NCBI GenBank assembly: GCA_902363255.1
Contig: CABIZO010000002.1
Span: forward strand, 668,037-732,036
DNA from: Peptostreptococcaceae bacterium
Lineage (GTDB): Bacteria > Bacillota > Clostridia > Peptostreptococcales > Peptostreptococcaceae
Length of the DNA stretch: 64,000 nt
Direction of reading: 5' to 3'
Made by a program: the position numbers and the translations under genes. The notes beneath the pieces are model-generated. The model had not been told where the DNA came from and did not search any database. It saw nothing but the letters and a program-made list of their open reading frames with translations. Positions within the stretch are counted from its first letter, which is position 1. Each line of letters starts with the position of its first letter. Positions 52,999-61,557 of this stretch are shown piece after piece.

Positions 52999-54099
52999 CT
53001 ATTTTGGAACAAGGCGGATGATTCTATCATCACTTGCATCAGGATTTCCTCGTCCATCTCTATTACTTGTTGCAATATAAATTGAGCCATCTTTTCCTTG
53101 AATCACTTCACGTAAACGTCCATACTCATTTTTGAACCAGGATTCCATGTTTCTCACAACAGTTCTATCTTCATTTAAGGAAATAGCAAGAAGTTGTTCT
53201 CCACGAAGTGTTGCAACTAATAATCTTCCTTGCCAAGGACCTTGATTTACAAATGTAATACCACTTGGAGCCCATGTTTCTTCACCACTGTTTATTAAAG
53301 GCTTTTGTAGATCAACTTCTGTAGAATCCTCATCACCTTGAACAAGGGGCCATCCATAATTGCATCCTGCATATATAATATTTATTTCATCATGTGCTGA
53401 TTGTCCATGTTCAGATGAGTATAATATATTTAGGGAATTCCATGCTAAACCTTGTGGATTACGATGACCATAGCTATAAATAGGGGAATTGCTAAATGGA
53501 TTGTCACTAGGAATACTGCCATCTAGATTTAAACGAAGGATTTTTCCAGCAGTACTTGAAAGATTTTGAGATAATGATGGGTTGATTGCATCTCCTGTTG
53601 TTATATATAACTTTTCATCAGGACCTATTTTTATCCTACCTCCATTATGAAATTGACTTCCAGGAATATTATCCAAAAGAATTCTATCAATATATGCCCT
53701 CTTATTATTTTCAATTAATCTGACAACACGGTTATAAACTCTATTATTTTGTAAGTATGAATACATAACATATAAATAGTGATTTTGTGAAAAATTAGAG
53801 CCTAAAGCAATACCCATTAGGCCACCTTCTCCCTGACTTACAAATGGATTTGGCAATGTGATGAGTGGTTGTGGATTAAGTATTCCATTTTCAATAACTC
53901 TAACAGCTCCATATCTTTCTGTAAAATATATGTTACCATTATCACTCATGTCCATAGCCCAAGGCACGTTCAAATTTTCAGCAATAACTTCCACATTATA
54001 AGGAAACTGTCTAGATGTAATGGATTTTACTTTTATCTTATTCACATTATGTTCGTGAAATATGGTTTTATTAAAAATCTTAGAAATTATTTTTTTCAT
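52999..54099 (-). CDS. PQQ-dependent sugar dehydrogenase-like (glucose/sorbosone dehydrogenase) protein
   Basis: 366 residues, six-bladed propeller of the soluble GDH/Asd family. NLNVPWAMDMSDNGNIYFTER, GEGGLMGIALGSNF, FHNGGRIKIGPDEKLYITTGD, YGHRNPQGLAW, and SSEHGQSAHDEIN give the family blocks, including the catalytic His in QFHNGG. No signal peptide is seen, unlike many relatives, so a cytoplasmic place is possible. PQQ genes are not here and most Clostridia do not make PQQ, so the real cofactor or function is unclear. AGGAGGG on the minus strand precedes the ATG. Confidence 0.85.
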   Translation of the reverse strand: MKKIISKIFNKTIFHEHNVNKIKVKSITSRQFPYNVEVIAENLNVPWAMDMSDNGNIYFTERYGAVRVIENGILNPQPLITLPNPFVSQGEGGLMGIALGSNFSQNHYLYVMYSYLQNNRVYNRVVRLIENNKRAYIDRILLDNIPGSQFHNGGRIKIGPDEKLYITTGDAINPSLSQNLSSTAGKILRLNLDGSIPSDNPFSNSPIYSYGHRNPQGLAWNSLNILYSSEHGQSAHDEINIIYAGCNYGWPLVQGDEDSTEVDLQKPLINSGEETWAPSGITFVNQGPWQGRLLVATLRGEQLLAISLNEDRTVVRNMESWFKNEYGRLREVIQGKDGSIYIATSNRDGRGNPDASDDRIIRLVPK

Positions 54100-54248
54100 A
54101 TTTCTACCCTCCTAACCTAAGCGAATACTTGAATAGACAAGTATTATTCATTAATTATATTATTCATTTAAAAATATATAGGTACTGTCAAAATCATAAA
54201 TTAATATTTTGATGAATAAAATGTAGAAAAAGTTATTTAGGAGGAAAT

Positions 54249-55163
54249 ATGATTAACGATCAAAAATATGCTGTTTTATCACTTGAACTCCATTTATTTT
54301 TTGGAAGAATAATGAAGGAGCACGCCTTTTTCTTAAGAGTGGGATTTATGCCTAAAGATACAGACCTAGCCAAAGAGGCAGATCATTATAAAAACCAATT
54401 TGAAAAATTATTATCATTTGCAGTAAGTGCTAGTAATGGCATAATAAGACCAAATGTTTTAAACTCAGGAGAAATTATAACTGATTATACATTTGGAACA
54501 GAAGCAAAAACTCAAGCATTGACTGGTATAGAGATAAATCAAGGTATAACTACTACAGAAGCAAGACTACGTAGTGGAGATAATCCTCAAGTTAGTTCTA
54601 ATCTAGTAAACTATGTAAATCAACTTAACACCAATGCGATAAGCCTTCTTAATGGATTTATTAATTTTAAGAATAGAATACTAAATGGTGTTTTATCATG
54701 TAATTTATTTACAGCAAATTATCCTTTGCTTATTGAACATATAACTCGTGAAGCAGAGTTATACTTATCCCTAGTAAACGATCTTCAAAATAGAGCGGAT
54801 ATTGACTCTATGGATATTAGAGAGACTGAGTTGTTTTGGAATCAAATTATGATGGAACATGCACTATTCATAAGAGGTCTACTAGATCCTTCAGAAGAGG
54901 ATTTAATAGATACGGCAGATGAATTTGCAGATGAGTTTAAGGACTTAATTGAAGAAGCTCAAACTATGAATAATATGACAATAAACAGTGTTACTAATCA
55001 AACTTTAACTCAAACAGTTCAACTTAAGAACTTCAAACAAGCAGGAACAGAAGGCATTGCTAGTTGTAAAATAAGATCAATAATACTACCACTTCTTGCG
55101 GATCATGTACTAAGAGAAGCAAATCATTATATTAGATTATTAAATAGTTATAATCAAATGTAG
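54249..55163 (+). CDS. DUF2935 protein (tandem ferritin-like helical domains)
   Basis: 304 residues built of two related halves: ELHLFFGRIMKEHAFFLRVG at the start and ETELFWNQIMMEHALFIRGL near residue 196, each with E-x(n)-E-H, and EHITREAELYLSLV / DHVLREANHYIRLL later. The paired Glu and His suggest a di-metal four-helix site. Function unknown; common in spore-forming Firmicutes. TAGGAGG precedes the ATG. Confidence 0.87.
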   Translation: MINDQKYAVLSLELHLFFGRIMKEHAFFLRVGFMPKDTDLAKEADHYKNQFEKLLSFAVSASNGIIRPNVLNSGEIITDYTFGTEAKTQALTGIEINQGITTTEARLRSGDNPQVSSNLVNYVNQLNTNAISLLNGFINFKNRILNGVLSCNLFTANYPLLIEHITREAELYLSLVNDLQNRADIDSMDIRETELFWNQIMMEHALFIRGLLDPSEEDLIDTADEFADEFKDLIEEAQTMNNMTINSVTNQTLTQTVQLKNFKQAGTEGIASCKIRSIILPLLADHVLREANHYIRLLNSYNQM

Positions 55164-55172
55164 ATATAAGAG

Positions 55173-55205
55173 AAACCGTATCACAAACAAGTGATACGGT
55201 TTTTT
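55173..55205 (+). terminator. terminator after DUF2935 gene
   Basis: AAACCGTATCAC (55173-55184) pairs with GTGATACGGTTT (55191-55202), then T. It shares its sequence with the hairpin at 52956. Confidence 0.88.
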
Positions 55206-55314
55206 GATGAAAAGAGTTATATAAATAAATATAGTAAAATGTACTAATTTGTCATAAGTTAAACTGATAGCTAGTATTATATAGTTATTAAAATAAAAAT
55301 GGAGGTATGATATA

Positions 55315-55675
55315 ATGGATTCTTTAAAAAATCAATCAGATAGAGGCCATGAATACTACCAGAAAAAAGAAAAATAAGAATCAGTGCATCAGGAAGCGGA
55401 TCTAGTGTATCAGGTAGTGGCTCCAGCATATCACAAAGTAGATCTAGTGCAAGTGCATCATATAGTCCATATAGTGAATAATTTATAGAGAATATCACAC
55501 TAGTAGTAGATAGTATAGACAAATATCATATGCCTGGTGAAAATATAAAAGATTACACTATTATAAAAATAATTGGAGAAGGAAGATATGGCATGGTCTA
55601 TCTATGTGAAAAAAATACAAATGAAAAATATGTGATAAAATAATTAAAAAAAGACATGCTTGAAAAAGGATAATT
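55315..55675 (+). pseudogene. Ser/Thr protein kinase, decayed N-terminal fragment
   Basis: A good ribosome site (GGAGG) and ATG open 20 codons (MDSLKNQSDRGHEYYQ...). After a frame change, a Ser/Gly-rich linker (SGSGSSVSGSGSSISQS) leads to YTIIKIIGEGRYGMVYLCE and KYVIK, the Gly-rich loop and ATP-anchoring Lys of a protein kinase. In-frame TAA codons interrupt it three times, and the catalytic and activation loops are absent. It cannot be functional. The linker-first layout suggests an unusual cytoplasmic kinase. Confidence 0.75.
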
Positions 55676-55723
55676 AATATGAAGATAACATAAGTAAAAA
55701 GTAATAAAAAGAAATACATTGAT

Positions 55724-56134
55724 TTGCTTTTACTTGCTGATGAGCAAGAAAATATGATAGACAAGTACCTTGAAAGAGGGGATATGTTCATACTAATAGA
55801 CAATGGTGTAAAAGCAGAATGTGTTGTTACAAATGAAGGTGATGGAGTATATGAATTAAAAAATATAGCTACTATTCTAGAATTTCAAGGGAAAGGATAT
55901 GCAAAAACTCTCATTAAACATATCCTAAATCACTATACTGACTGTCAAACAATGTATGTTGGAACAGGAGATAGTCCTTTGACAATTTCATTTTATGAAA
56001 AATGTGGATTTAAGGAATCTCATAGAATAAAGAATTTTTTCATCGACAATTATAACCATCCCATATTTGAAGATGGAAAACAATTAACAGACATGGTTTA
56101 TTTAAAATGGAGTAGGAAGAGCATTAATATATGA
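55724..56134 (+). CDS. GNAT-family acetyltransferase, interrupted near its start
   Basis: 136 residues from TTG 55724. The acetyl-CoA motif FQGKGYAKTLI and the SFYEKCGF segment show a GNAT fold. The natural start is probably ATG 55679 (AAAAAGGA just before), giving MKIT-stop-VKSNKKKYIDLLLL in the same frame: a TAA at 55691 cuts it. Re-start at 55724 lacks a ribosome site, so the gene is either newly inactive or poorly translated. Its stop lies in a terminator. Confidence 0.65.
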   Translation: MLLLADEQENMIDKYLERGDMFILIDNGVKAECVVTNEGDGVYELKNIATILEFQGKGYAKTLIKHILNHYTDCQTMYVGTGDSPLTISFYEKCGFKESHRIKNFFIDNYNHPIFEDGKQLTDMVYLKWSRKSINI

Positions 56135-56145
56135 TGCTCTTTTTT
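56118..56145 (+). terminator. terminator overlapping the end of the GNAT gene
   Basis: AAGAGCAT/ATGCTCTT (56118-56125, 56133-56140) followed by T. Confidence 0.8.
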
Positions 56146-56171
56146 AATATAAAATTTAAAAGATTAAAAAA

Positions 56172-56202
56172 GTTAATCTAAAGTTAATCTTTCTCCTATA
56201 AT
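56172..56202 (+). promoter_or_regulatory. direct-repeat operator and promoter of the MacB-like gene
   Basis: GTTAATCT occurs at 56172-56179 and 56183-56190, 11 bp apart (one helical turn), with TATAAT at 56197-56202. The repeats cover the -35 place. Such direct repeats are how OmpR/PhoB-family regulators activate antimicrobial-response transporters. No regulator gene is adjacent. Confidence 0.6.
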
Positions 56203-56232
56203 ATAAGTTCATAGTAGATAGGAGGAGAAGAA

Positions 56233-58557
56233 ATGCTTACATTAAAAAATATTAAAAAAAGTTATACAACTGGTGACTTTACTCAAGTAGCGCTAGACGG
56301 TGTATCGGTTAATTTTAGAAAAAATGAATTTGTTGCTATATTAGGTCCAAGTGGTTCGGGGAAAACAACTTGCTTAAATGTAGTAGGTGGATTAGATAAA
56401 TATGACAGTGGGGATCTTATAATAAATGGAAGATCCACAAAAGAATTTAATGACACAGATTGGGATGCATATAGAAATAATTCCATAGGATTTATTTTCC
56501 AAAGTTACAACTTAATAAACCATTTAGATATAATCTCAAATGTTGAAATGGGAATGACTTTAAGTGGTGTATCACCAAAAGAAAAAAGAGAAAGAGCGCT
56601 AGAAGCTCTTGAAAGAGTTGGATTAAAAGACCATGTTCACAAAAGACCAAATCAGCTTTCAGGTGGTCAAATGCAAAGGGTAGCAATAGCTAGAGCGCTT
56701 GCAAATGATCCAGATATAATTTTGGCAGATGAACCTACAGGAGCTCTTGATACAAAAACTAGTGTGCAAATAATGGAGCTAATTAAAGACATAGCAAAAG
56801 ACAAGCTGGTAATAATGGTAACTCACAACCCAGAATTAGCTCATGATTATGCAGATAGAATTATAGAATTTAAAGATGGAAATATAGTGTCTGACTCAAA
56901 TGAACTAAAAGAAGGAATTAGTGATGGTTCTTATTCACTAAAGAAAACGAGTATGAACTTCCTTACTGCACTAAAGCTATCTGCTACAAATATTAAAACT
57001 AAAAAAGGTAGAACATTTTTAACAGCTTTTGCCTCAAGTATAGGGATAATAGGCATTGCTGTAATACTAAGTTTATCTACAGGGTTTAATACAAAAATAG
57101 AAGAAGTTCAATCAGATACTTTGGCAGAGTATCCAATAACAATAAGCCAAACATCTCAAGAAGTAAATATGGAAGAAATGCATGATGAAATGCAAAGTAA
57201 AGCCACTGGAAATAAGGAGTATGTTGATAGTGATGAAGTATTCTTATATGATCAAAGTGATAAGATAAAAACTCACACAAATAATTTTTCTGATGAATTC
57301 ATGGAATATCTAAATAATATAAACAAAGATATTTGTTCAAGTATAGGTTATACAAGAATAGCATCGATGAATCTTATAAGTAAAATAGATGGTAAATATA
57401 AAGCAGCTACATTTACAGGTGAAAATTCCAAATCACCTATGTCATCAAACACAATATCATCTTACCCAGAAATGGTTGACAATGCAGAAGGTTCTTATAT
57501 AGAAAAAAATTATGATGTACTAGCTGGTGAATATCCAACTAAAGACACTGATTTAGTTCTTGTGGTGGATTCTAAAAATAGAATAGATAAAAACGTAATA
57601 AAATCTCTTGGAATCGACACTAAAGATGTGGATAGTATAGATTTTGATGATTTAGTTGGAATGGAATTTAAACTTGTAAATAATAATGACTACTATGAAA
57701 AAACATCTTTTGGAACATATATGCCTACAGCTGATTTAGAAAAAGCTTACAATAGTGATGATAGTATAACTTTAACAGTAAAAGCTATAGTACGTGAAAA
57801 TGCTAATAGTGGTGTTGGTATGTTAGCTACAGGTATAGCATATAGTGACAAACTTACAGAATTAGTAGTAAACAATGCCTTAGATTCACACATAGTAAAG
57901 GCACAAGAGAAAGCCGATTACAATGTACTTACTAGAGAAAATGTAGATGAAGAAACTAAATCATCTTTAATATCATACTTAGGGGGAGATGCAACTCCTT
58001 ATGCTATAATGATTTATCCAAAAAACTTTGATGCAAAAGATCAAGTTGTAGATTATTTAGATGCTTATAATGACAAAGTAAACTCAGAAGATGATGAAAT
58101 TGTTTATACTGACTTAGCGCAAGCCATGTCTGATATGACTGGTGGTATAATGGATGGAATAACAATTGTATTAATTGCCTTTGCCTCAATATCATTAGTT
58201 GTTTCTTTAATAATGGTTGGTATAATCACTTATATATCAGTATTAGAAAGAACAAAAGAAATAGGTATACTTAGAGCTTTAGGTGCAAGAAAGAAAGATA
58301 TAACAAGAGTGTTCAATGCAGAGACATTTATAATAGGTTCTTGCTCGGGACTACTTGGTATATTAATAGCGTGGGCACTAACATTCCCAATCAATAATAT
58401 TCTTTACAGTATGACTGATTTAGAAAATATTGCGAAATTAAATCCTATTCATGCAATATCACTTTTAGTAATAAGTGTGGTGCTTACTATGATAGGTGGA
58501 TGGTTACCAGCAAAAATGGCTGCAAAAAAAGATCCAGTAGAATCATTAAGAAGTTAA
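56233..58557 (+). CDS. ABC transporter, fused ATPase and FtsX-like permease (MacB type)
   Basis: 774 residues. N-terminal ATPase (1-225) with GPSGSGKTT, LSGGQMQRVAIARAL, LADEPTGALD and VTHN. A membrane helix near 255-280 follows, then a large outside region (about 285-630) rich in Asp/Ser/Asn and three C-terminal helices of the FtsX type with ERTKEIGILRALGARKKDI. The order ATPase then permease is that of MacB-like exporters; Clostridia use them against antimicrobial peptides. Strong GGAGGAG site. Single-gene transcript under the direct-repeat promoter. Confidence 0.88.
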   Translation: MLTLKNIKKSYTTGDFTQVALDGVSVNFRKNEFVAILGPSGSGKTTCLNVVGGLDKYDSGDLIINGRSTKEFNDTDWDAYRNNSIGFIFQSYNLINHLDIISNVEMGMTLSGVSPKEKRERALEALERVGLKDHVHKRPNQLSGGQMQRVAIARALANDPDIILADEPTGALDTKTSVQIMELIKDIAKDKLVIMVTHNPELAHDYADRIIEFKDGNIVSDSNELKEGISDGSYSLKKTSMNFLTALKLSATNIKTKKGRTFLTAFASSIGIIGIAVILSLSTGFNTKIEEVQSDTLAEYPITISQTSQEVNMEEMHDEMQSKATGNKEYVDSDEVFLYDQSDKIKTHTNNFSDEFMEYLNNINKDICSSIGYTRIASMNLISKIDGKYKAATFTGENSKSPMSSNTISSYPEMVDNAEGSYIEKNYDVLAGEYPTKDTDLVLVVDSKNRIDKNVIKSLGIDTKDVDSIDFDDLVGMEFKLVNNNDYYEKTSFGTYMPTADLEKAYNSDDSITLTVKAIVRENANSGVGMLATGIAYSDKLTELVVNNALDSHIVKAQEKADYNVLTRENVDEETKSSLISYLGGDATPYAIMIYPKNFDAKDQVVDYLDAYNDKVNSEDDEIVYTDLAQAMSDMTGGIMDGITIVLIAFASISLVVSLIMVGIITYISVLERTKEIGILRALGARKKDITRVFNAETFIIGSCSGLLGILIAWALTFPINNILYSMTDLENIAKLNPIHAISLLVISVVLTMIGGWLPAKMAAKKDPVESLRS

Positions 58558-58598
58558 TATATAAAGAAGAAAAGTAATTTTCATCTTCATATTAAAAG

Positions 58599-58635
58599 TA
58601 AGGAGTATATAAAATATGTACTCCTTATTTTTTTT
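58599..58635 (+). terminator. terminator of the MacB-like gene
   Basis: TAAGGAGTA (58599-58607) pairs with TACTCCTTA (58619-58627), followed by an 8-T run. Confidence 0.85.
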
Positions 58636-58855
58636 CACACTAGGGCTTATACATAAATGAAATTAACAATAAACAATGAGTTTAAAATTTTAGACGATAA
58701 AGAAAATGAAAAATATAAGTATATAATATTTTGGATTAAATAATATATGACTTATTGTAATTTTTAAACAAAAAATATAAAAAATATTAACAAAACTATA
58801 CTATAATTATATTGATAATTGTTAAAAATTACACATTTTATTAGGGGGTATTTAC

Positions 58856-59440
58856 ATGATTCTTATGATTGATAACTACGACTCATTTGTATATAACCTA
58901 GTTCAATATATTGGAGAATTGGGAGAAGAAATCGTAGTAAAAAGAAACAATGAAATAACAGTAGAAGAAATAGAAACTCTAGATCCAGAAATAATAGTTT
59001 TATCACCAGGACCGTGCTCACCTACAGAGGCAGGCATATGTATTGACGTGGTAAATTATTTTAAGGGGAAAAAGCCAATTCTTGGTATATGTTTAGGACA
59101 TCAAACTATAGGACATGTTTTTGGAGGAAAAGTAGTAAAAGCGTTGGAGCCAGTTCATGGAAAAGTTCATTCTATAAAACACAACAATAAAGGTGTATTT
59201 AAAGATTTGAATAATCCGCTAAATGTGACAAGATATCATTCTTTAGTAGTAGATAAAGAAAACTTACCACAAGATTTAGAAATAACTGCTCTGACAAATG
59301 AAGGGGAGATAATGGGACTTAGACACAAGAAATTTCTTATAGAAGGAGTACAATTTCATCCAGAGGCTATTTTATCCCAGCAAGGTCATGAAATACTTAG
59401 AAATTTTATAAAAGAGTCTAGAGAAAGGATACATGCGTAA
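58856..59440 (+). CDS. pabA: aminodeoxychorismate synthase, glutamine amidotransferase subunit
   Basis: 194 residues, class I glutaminase supplying ammonia to PabB. DNYDSFVYNLVQY at the start, SPGPCSPTEAG, the nucleophile Cys in GICLGHQ (C79), and the His/Glu pair in VQFHPEAIL (H168, E170) are present. TrpG and PabA look alike; PabA is chosen because of the pabB/pabC neighbours and the lack of trp genes. It may serve both. AGGGGG site; overlaps pabB by 8 bp. Confidence 0.9.
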   Translation: MILMIDNYDSFVYNLVQYIGELGEEIVVKRNNEITVEEIETLDPEIIVLSPGPCSPTEAGICIDVVNYFKGKKPILGICLGHQTIGHVFGGKVVKALEPVHGKVHSIKHNNKGVFKDLNNPLNVTRYHSLVVDKENLPQDLEITALTNEGEIMGLRHKKFLIEGVQFHPEAILSQQGHEILRNFIKESRERIHA

Positions 59441-60791
59441 AATGATAAAAGAAATTAATACTAAACTAAGTGCTTTTGAGATATTTACCATATTTAAAGA
59501 TGAAAAAGATAGTTTTATTTTAGATAGTGCTATGGATAAAAACAAATTAGGAAGATATTCTTTTATCAGTAGCAACCCATTCAAAACTTTAAAATATAAA
59601 AATAGTGAAAAAAATCCACTTGATTATTTAAAAAGTGAGTTAAATAAATATAAAGTAGAAAATAATACACATCTACCATTTATAGGAGGTGCTGTAGGTT
59701 ATTTATCTTATGATTTAGGAAATTACATAGAAAATCTACCGAGAAGTGCAAAAGATGATTTAAATGTTTATGATTTATACTTTGGATTATATAATTATGT
59801 AATAGTAGTAGATCATTTAGAAGATAAAACATATATAGCCACACCAGGTTTAGATGAAAAAAAGGAAGAAATCATAGCTTTACATATTGAAAAAAAAATT
59901 AATGAAGCTGAAATACAGGGAATAAATCTAATTTGCTATGAAGAAAAAGAAGTATCTCCAACAAAACTTTCATCTAATTTTACGAAAAAAGGATTTGAAG
60001 ATTCAGTTGAAAAAGTTAGGGAATATATAAAAAGTGGAGATATCTATCAAGCAAACTTAACACAAAGATTTAGTGGTAAAACTACTTTATCTAGTTATGA
60101 ATTATACAGAGATTTAAGAAGAGTAAGTCCTGCACCTTTTGGAGCATACTTAAACTTTGAAGATTTCAATATTTTATCTAATTCTCCAGAGCGATTTATA
60201 AAATGTATAGACAGAAAGTTAGAAACAAGACCAATAAAAGGAACAAGACCAAGGGGCAAAAATAAAGAAGAAGATTTAAAACTTCAAGAAGAATTAAGAA
60301 ATAGCGAAAAAGATAGAGCGGAATTACTTATGATAGTAGACTTAGAAAGAAATGACATAGGAAGAATATCAAAAATAGGAAGCGTGAAAGTACCGGAGCT
60401 ATTTGTAATAGAGCCATATGCCAATGTAAATCATTTAGTTGCAACAGTAGTTGGAGAGTTAGATGATGACAAAGATGCAGTAGATGCAATAAAAGCCACT
60501 TTCCCTGGAGGATCAATAACTGGAGCACCAAAAATTAGAGCAATGGAAATTATAGATGAATTAGAGCCAACCCAAAGAAATGCATACACAGGCTCCATAG
60601 GTTATATTGGATTTAATGGAGACATGGATTTAAATATAGCCATAAGAACTATTGTGAAAAAAGAAGATGACGTGTATTTCCAAGTAGGCGGTGGTATGAC
60701 ATGGGGATCTGACCCAAGTGAAGAATATCAAGAAACACTTGATAAAGCACAGTCTATAATGAAAGCTTTAAGAGGTTACTATGAAGAATAA
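59433..60791 (+). CDS. pabB: aminodeoxychorismate synthase component I
   Basis: 452 residues. Adds ammonia to chorismate to give 4-amino-4-deoxychorismate. The chorismate-binding blocks SPERF, ETRPIKGTRPRG, ELLMIVDLERND, FPGGSITGAPKIRAMEII and GSIGYIG are complete. The Lys in PIKGT (K269), instead of Ala in TrpE, is the residue that marks PabB. Start at 59433 with AAAGGA upstream. Overlaps pabC by 11 bp, so the three pab genes are translationally coupled. Confidence 0.93.
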   Translation: MRKMIKEINTKLSAFEIFTIFKDEKDSFILDSAMDKNKLGRYSFISSNPFKTLKYKNSEKNPLDYLKSELNKYKVENNTHLPFIGGAVGYLSYDLGNYIENLPRSAKDDLNVYDLYFGLYNYVIVVDHLEDKTYIATPGLDEKKEEIIALHIEKKINEAEIQGINLICYEEKEVSPTKLSSNFTKKGFEDSVEKVREYIKSGDIYQANLTQRFSGKTTLSSYELYRDLRRVSPAPFGAYLNFEDFNILSNSPERFIKCIDRKLETRPIKGTRPRGKNKEEDLKLQEELRNSEKDRAELLMIVDLERNDIGRISKIGSVKVPELFVIEPYANVNHLVATVVGELDDDKDAVDAIKATFPGGSITGAPKIRAMEIIDELEPTQRNAYTGSIGYIGFNGDMDLNIAIRTIVKKEDDVYFQVGGGMTWGSDPSEEYQETLDKAQSIMKALRGYYEE

Positions 60792-61518
60792 TGTGAGTTT
60801 TAATAGTGAGCTAAGTAAATTTGGTATTGGGTTATTTGAAACAATAAAAGTTGAAAAAGGTCCTCTTGACTTAGATTTACATATGAACAGAATGTTTAAA
60901 TCAATTGAAACATTGAACATGAATATTAAATACCATAAGGATTTTTTAACAAAATCTATTTTAAATTATATAGATGATAATAAAATTGAAAATAAAGCAC
61001 TAAGGTTAACTGTATTTGATGAAGGGTATAATATTTCTATTAGATATATAACTTATAATGAAGAAACTTATAAAAAAGGATTTAAGTTAACAGTATCGCC
61101 AATAAAAAGAGGTGATAGTATAATATATAAGCATAAAACTACAAATTACTATGAAAATATCTACACTAAAAAATATGCCAATGAAAATAATTTTGACGAT
61201 GGATTATTTGTAAATTATGAAGATACTATATTAGAATGTTCTATGAGTAATATATTTTTTATAAAAGGGAATAAAATTTATACTCCACATAGTGACTTAC
61301 CCATATTAAATGGTATAATGAAAAGAAAAATCTTAGATATTTGTAAAAACTTAAATGTTGATGTTATAGAAGGAGAAATAAAACTACAAAATATTAATAA
61401 CTATGATTTTGTATTTATATCAAATAGTTTGATGAAAGTTATGAAAGTTTCACAAATTGATAAAATAACTTATCCTTCAAATAATGAGGTATTTGAAAAA
61501 ATAATATCTTGTATATAA
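60781..61518 (+). CDS. pabC: aminodeoxychorismate lyase (class IV PLP)
   Basis: 245 residues. Makes p-aminobenzoate and pyruvate from aminodeoxychorismate, for folate. GIGLFETIKVEKG at the start, the PLP lysine likely in HKTTNYYEN, and ECSMSNIFFIKGNKIYTP with LNGIMKRKIL are class IV features. The order pabA-pabB-pabC and the overlaps leave little doubt about the role. Confidence 0.9.
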   Translation: MKNNVSFNSELSKFGIGLFETIKVEKGPLDLDLHMNRMFKSIETLNMNIKYHKDFLTKSILNYIDDNKIENKALRLTVFDEGYNISIRYITYNEETYKKGFKLTVSPIKRGDSIIYKHKTTNYYENIYTKKYANENNFDDGLFVNYEDTILECSMSNIFFIKGNKIYTPHSDLPILNGIMKRKILDICKNLNVDVIEGEIKLQNINNYDFVFISNSLMKVMKVSQIDKITYPSNNEVFEKIISCI

Positions 61519-61557
61519 ATATAGTTATGAAAGAAGAAATTAAGGAGCTTAATATTG

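Noticed and set aside
55315..55700. TAA recoded as Gln in this segment
   Set aside because: All surrounding genes end normally at TAA and the kinase is also frameshifted and truncated, so decay is the simpler explanation.
58657..58743. 28-codon ORF before pabA as a leader peptide
   Set aside because: No ribosome site, no terminator between it and pabA, and no unusual codon run.
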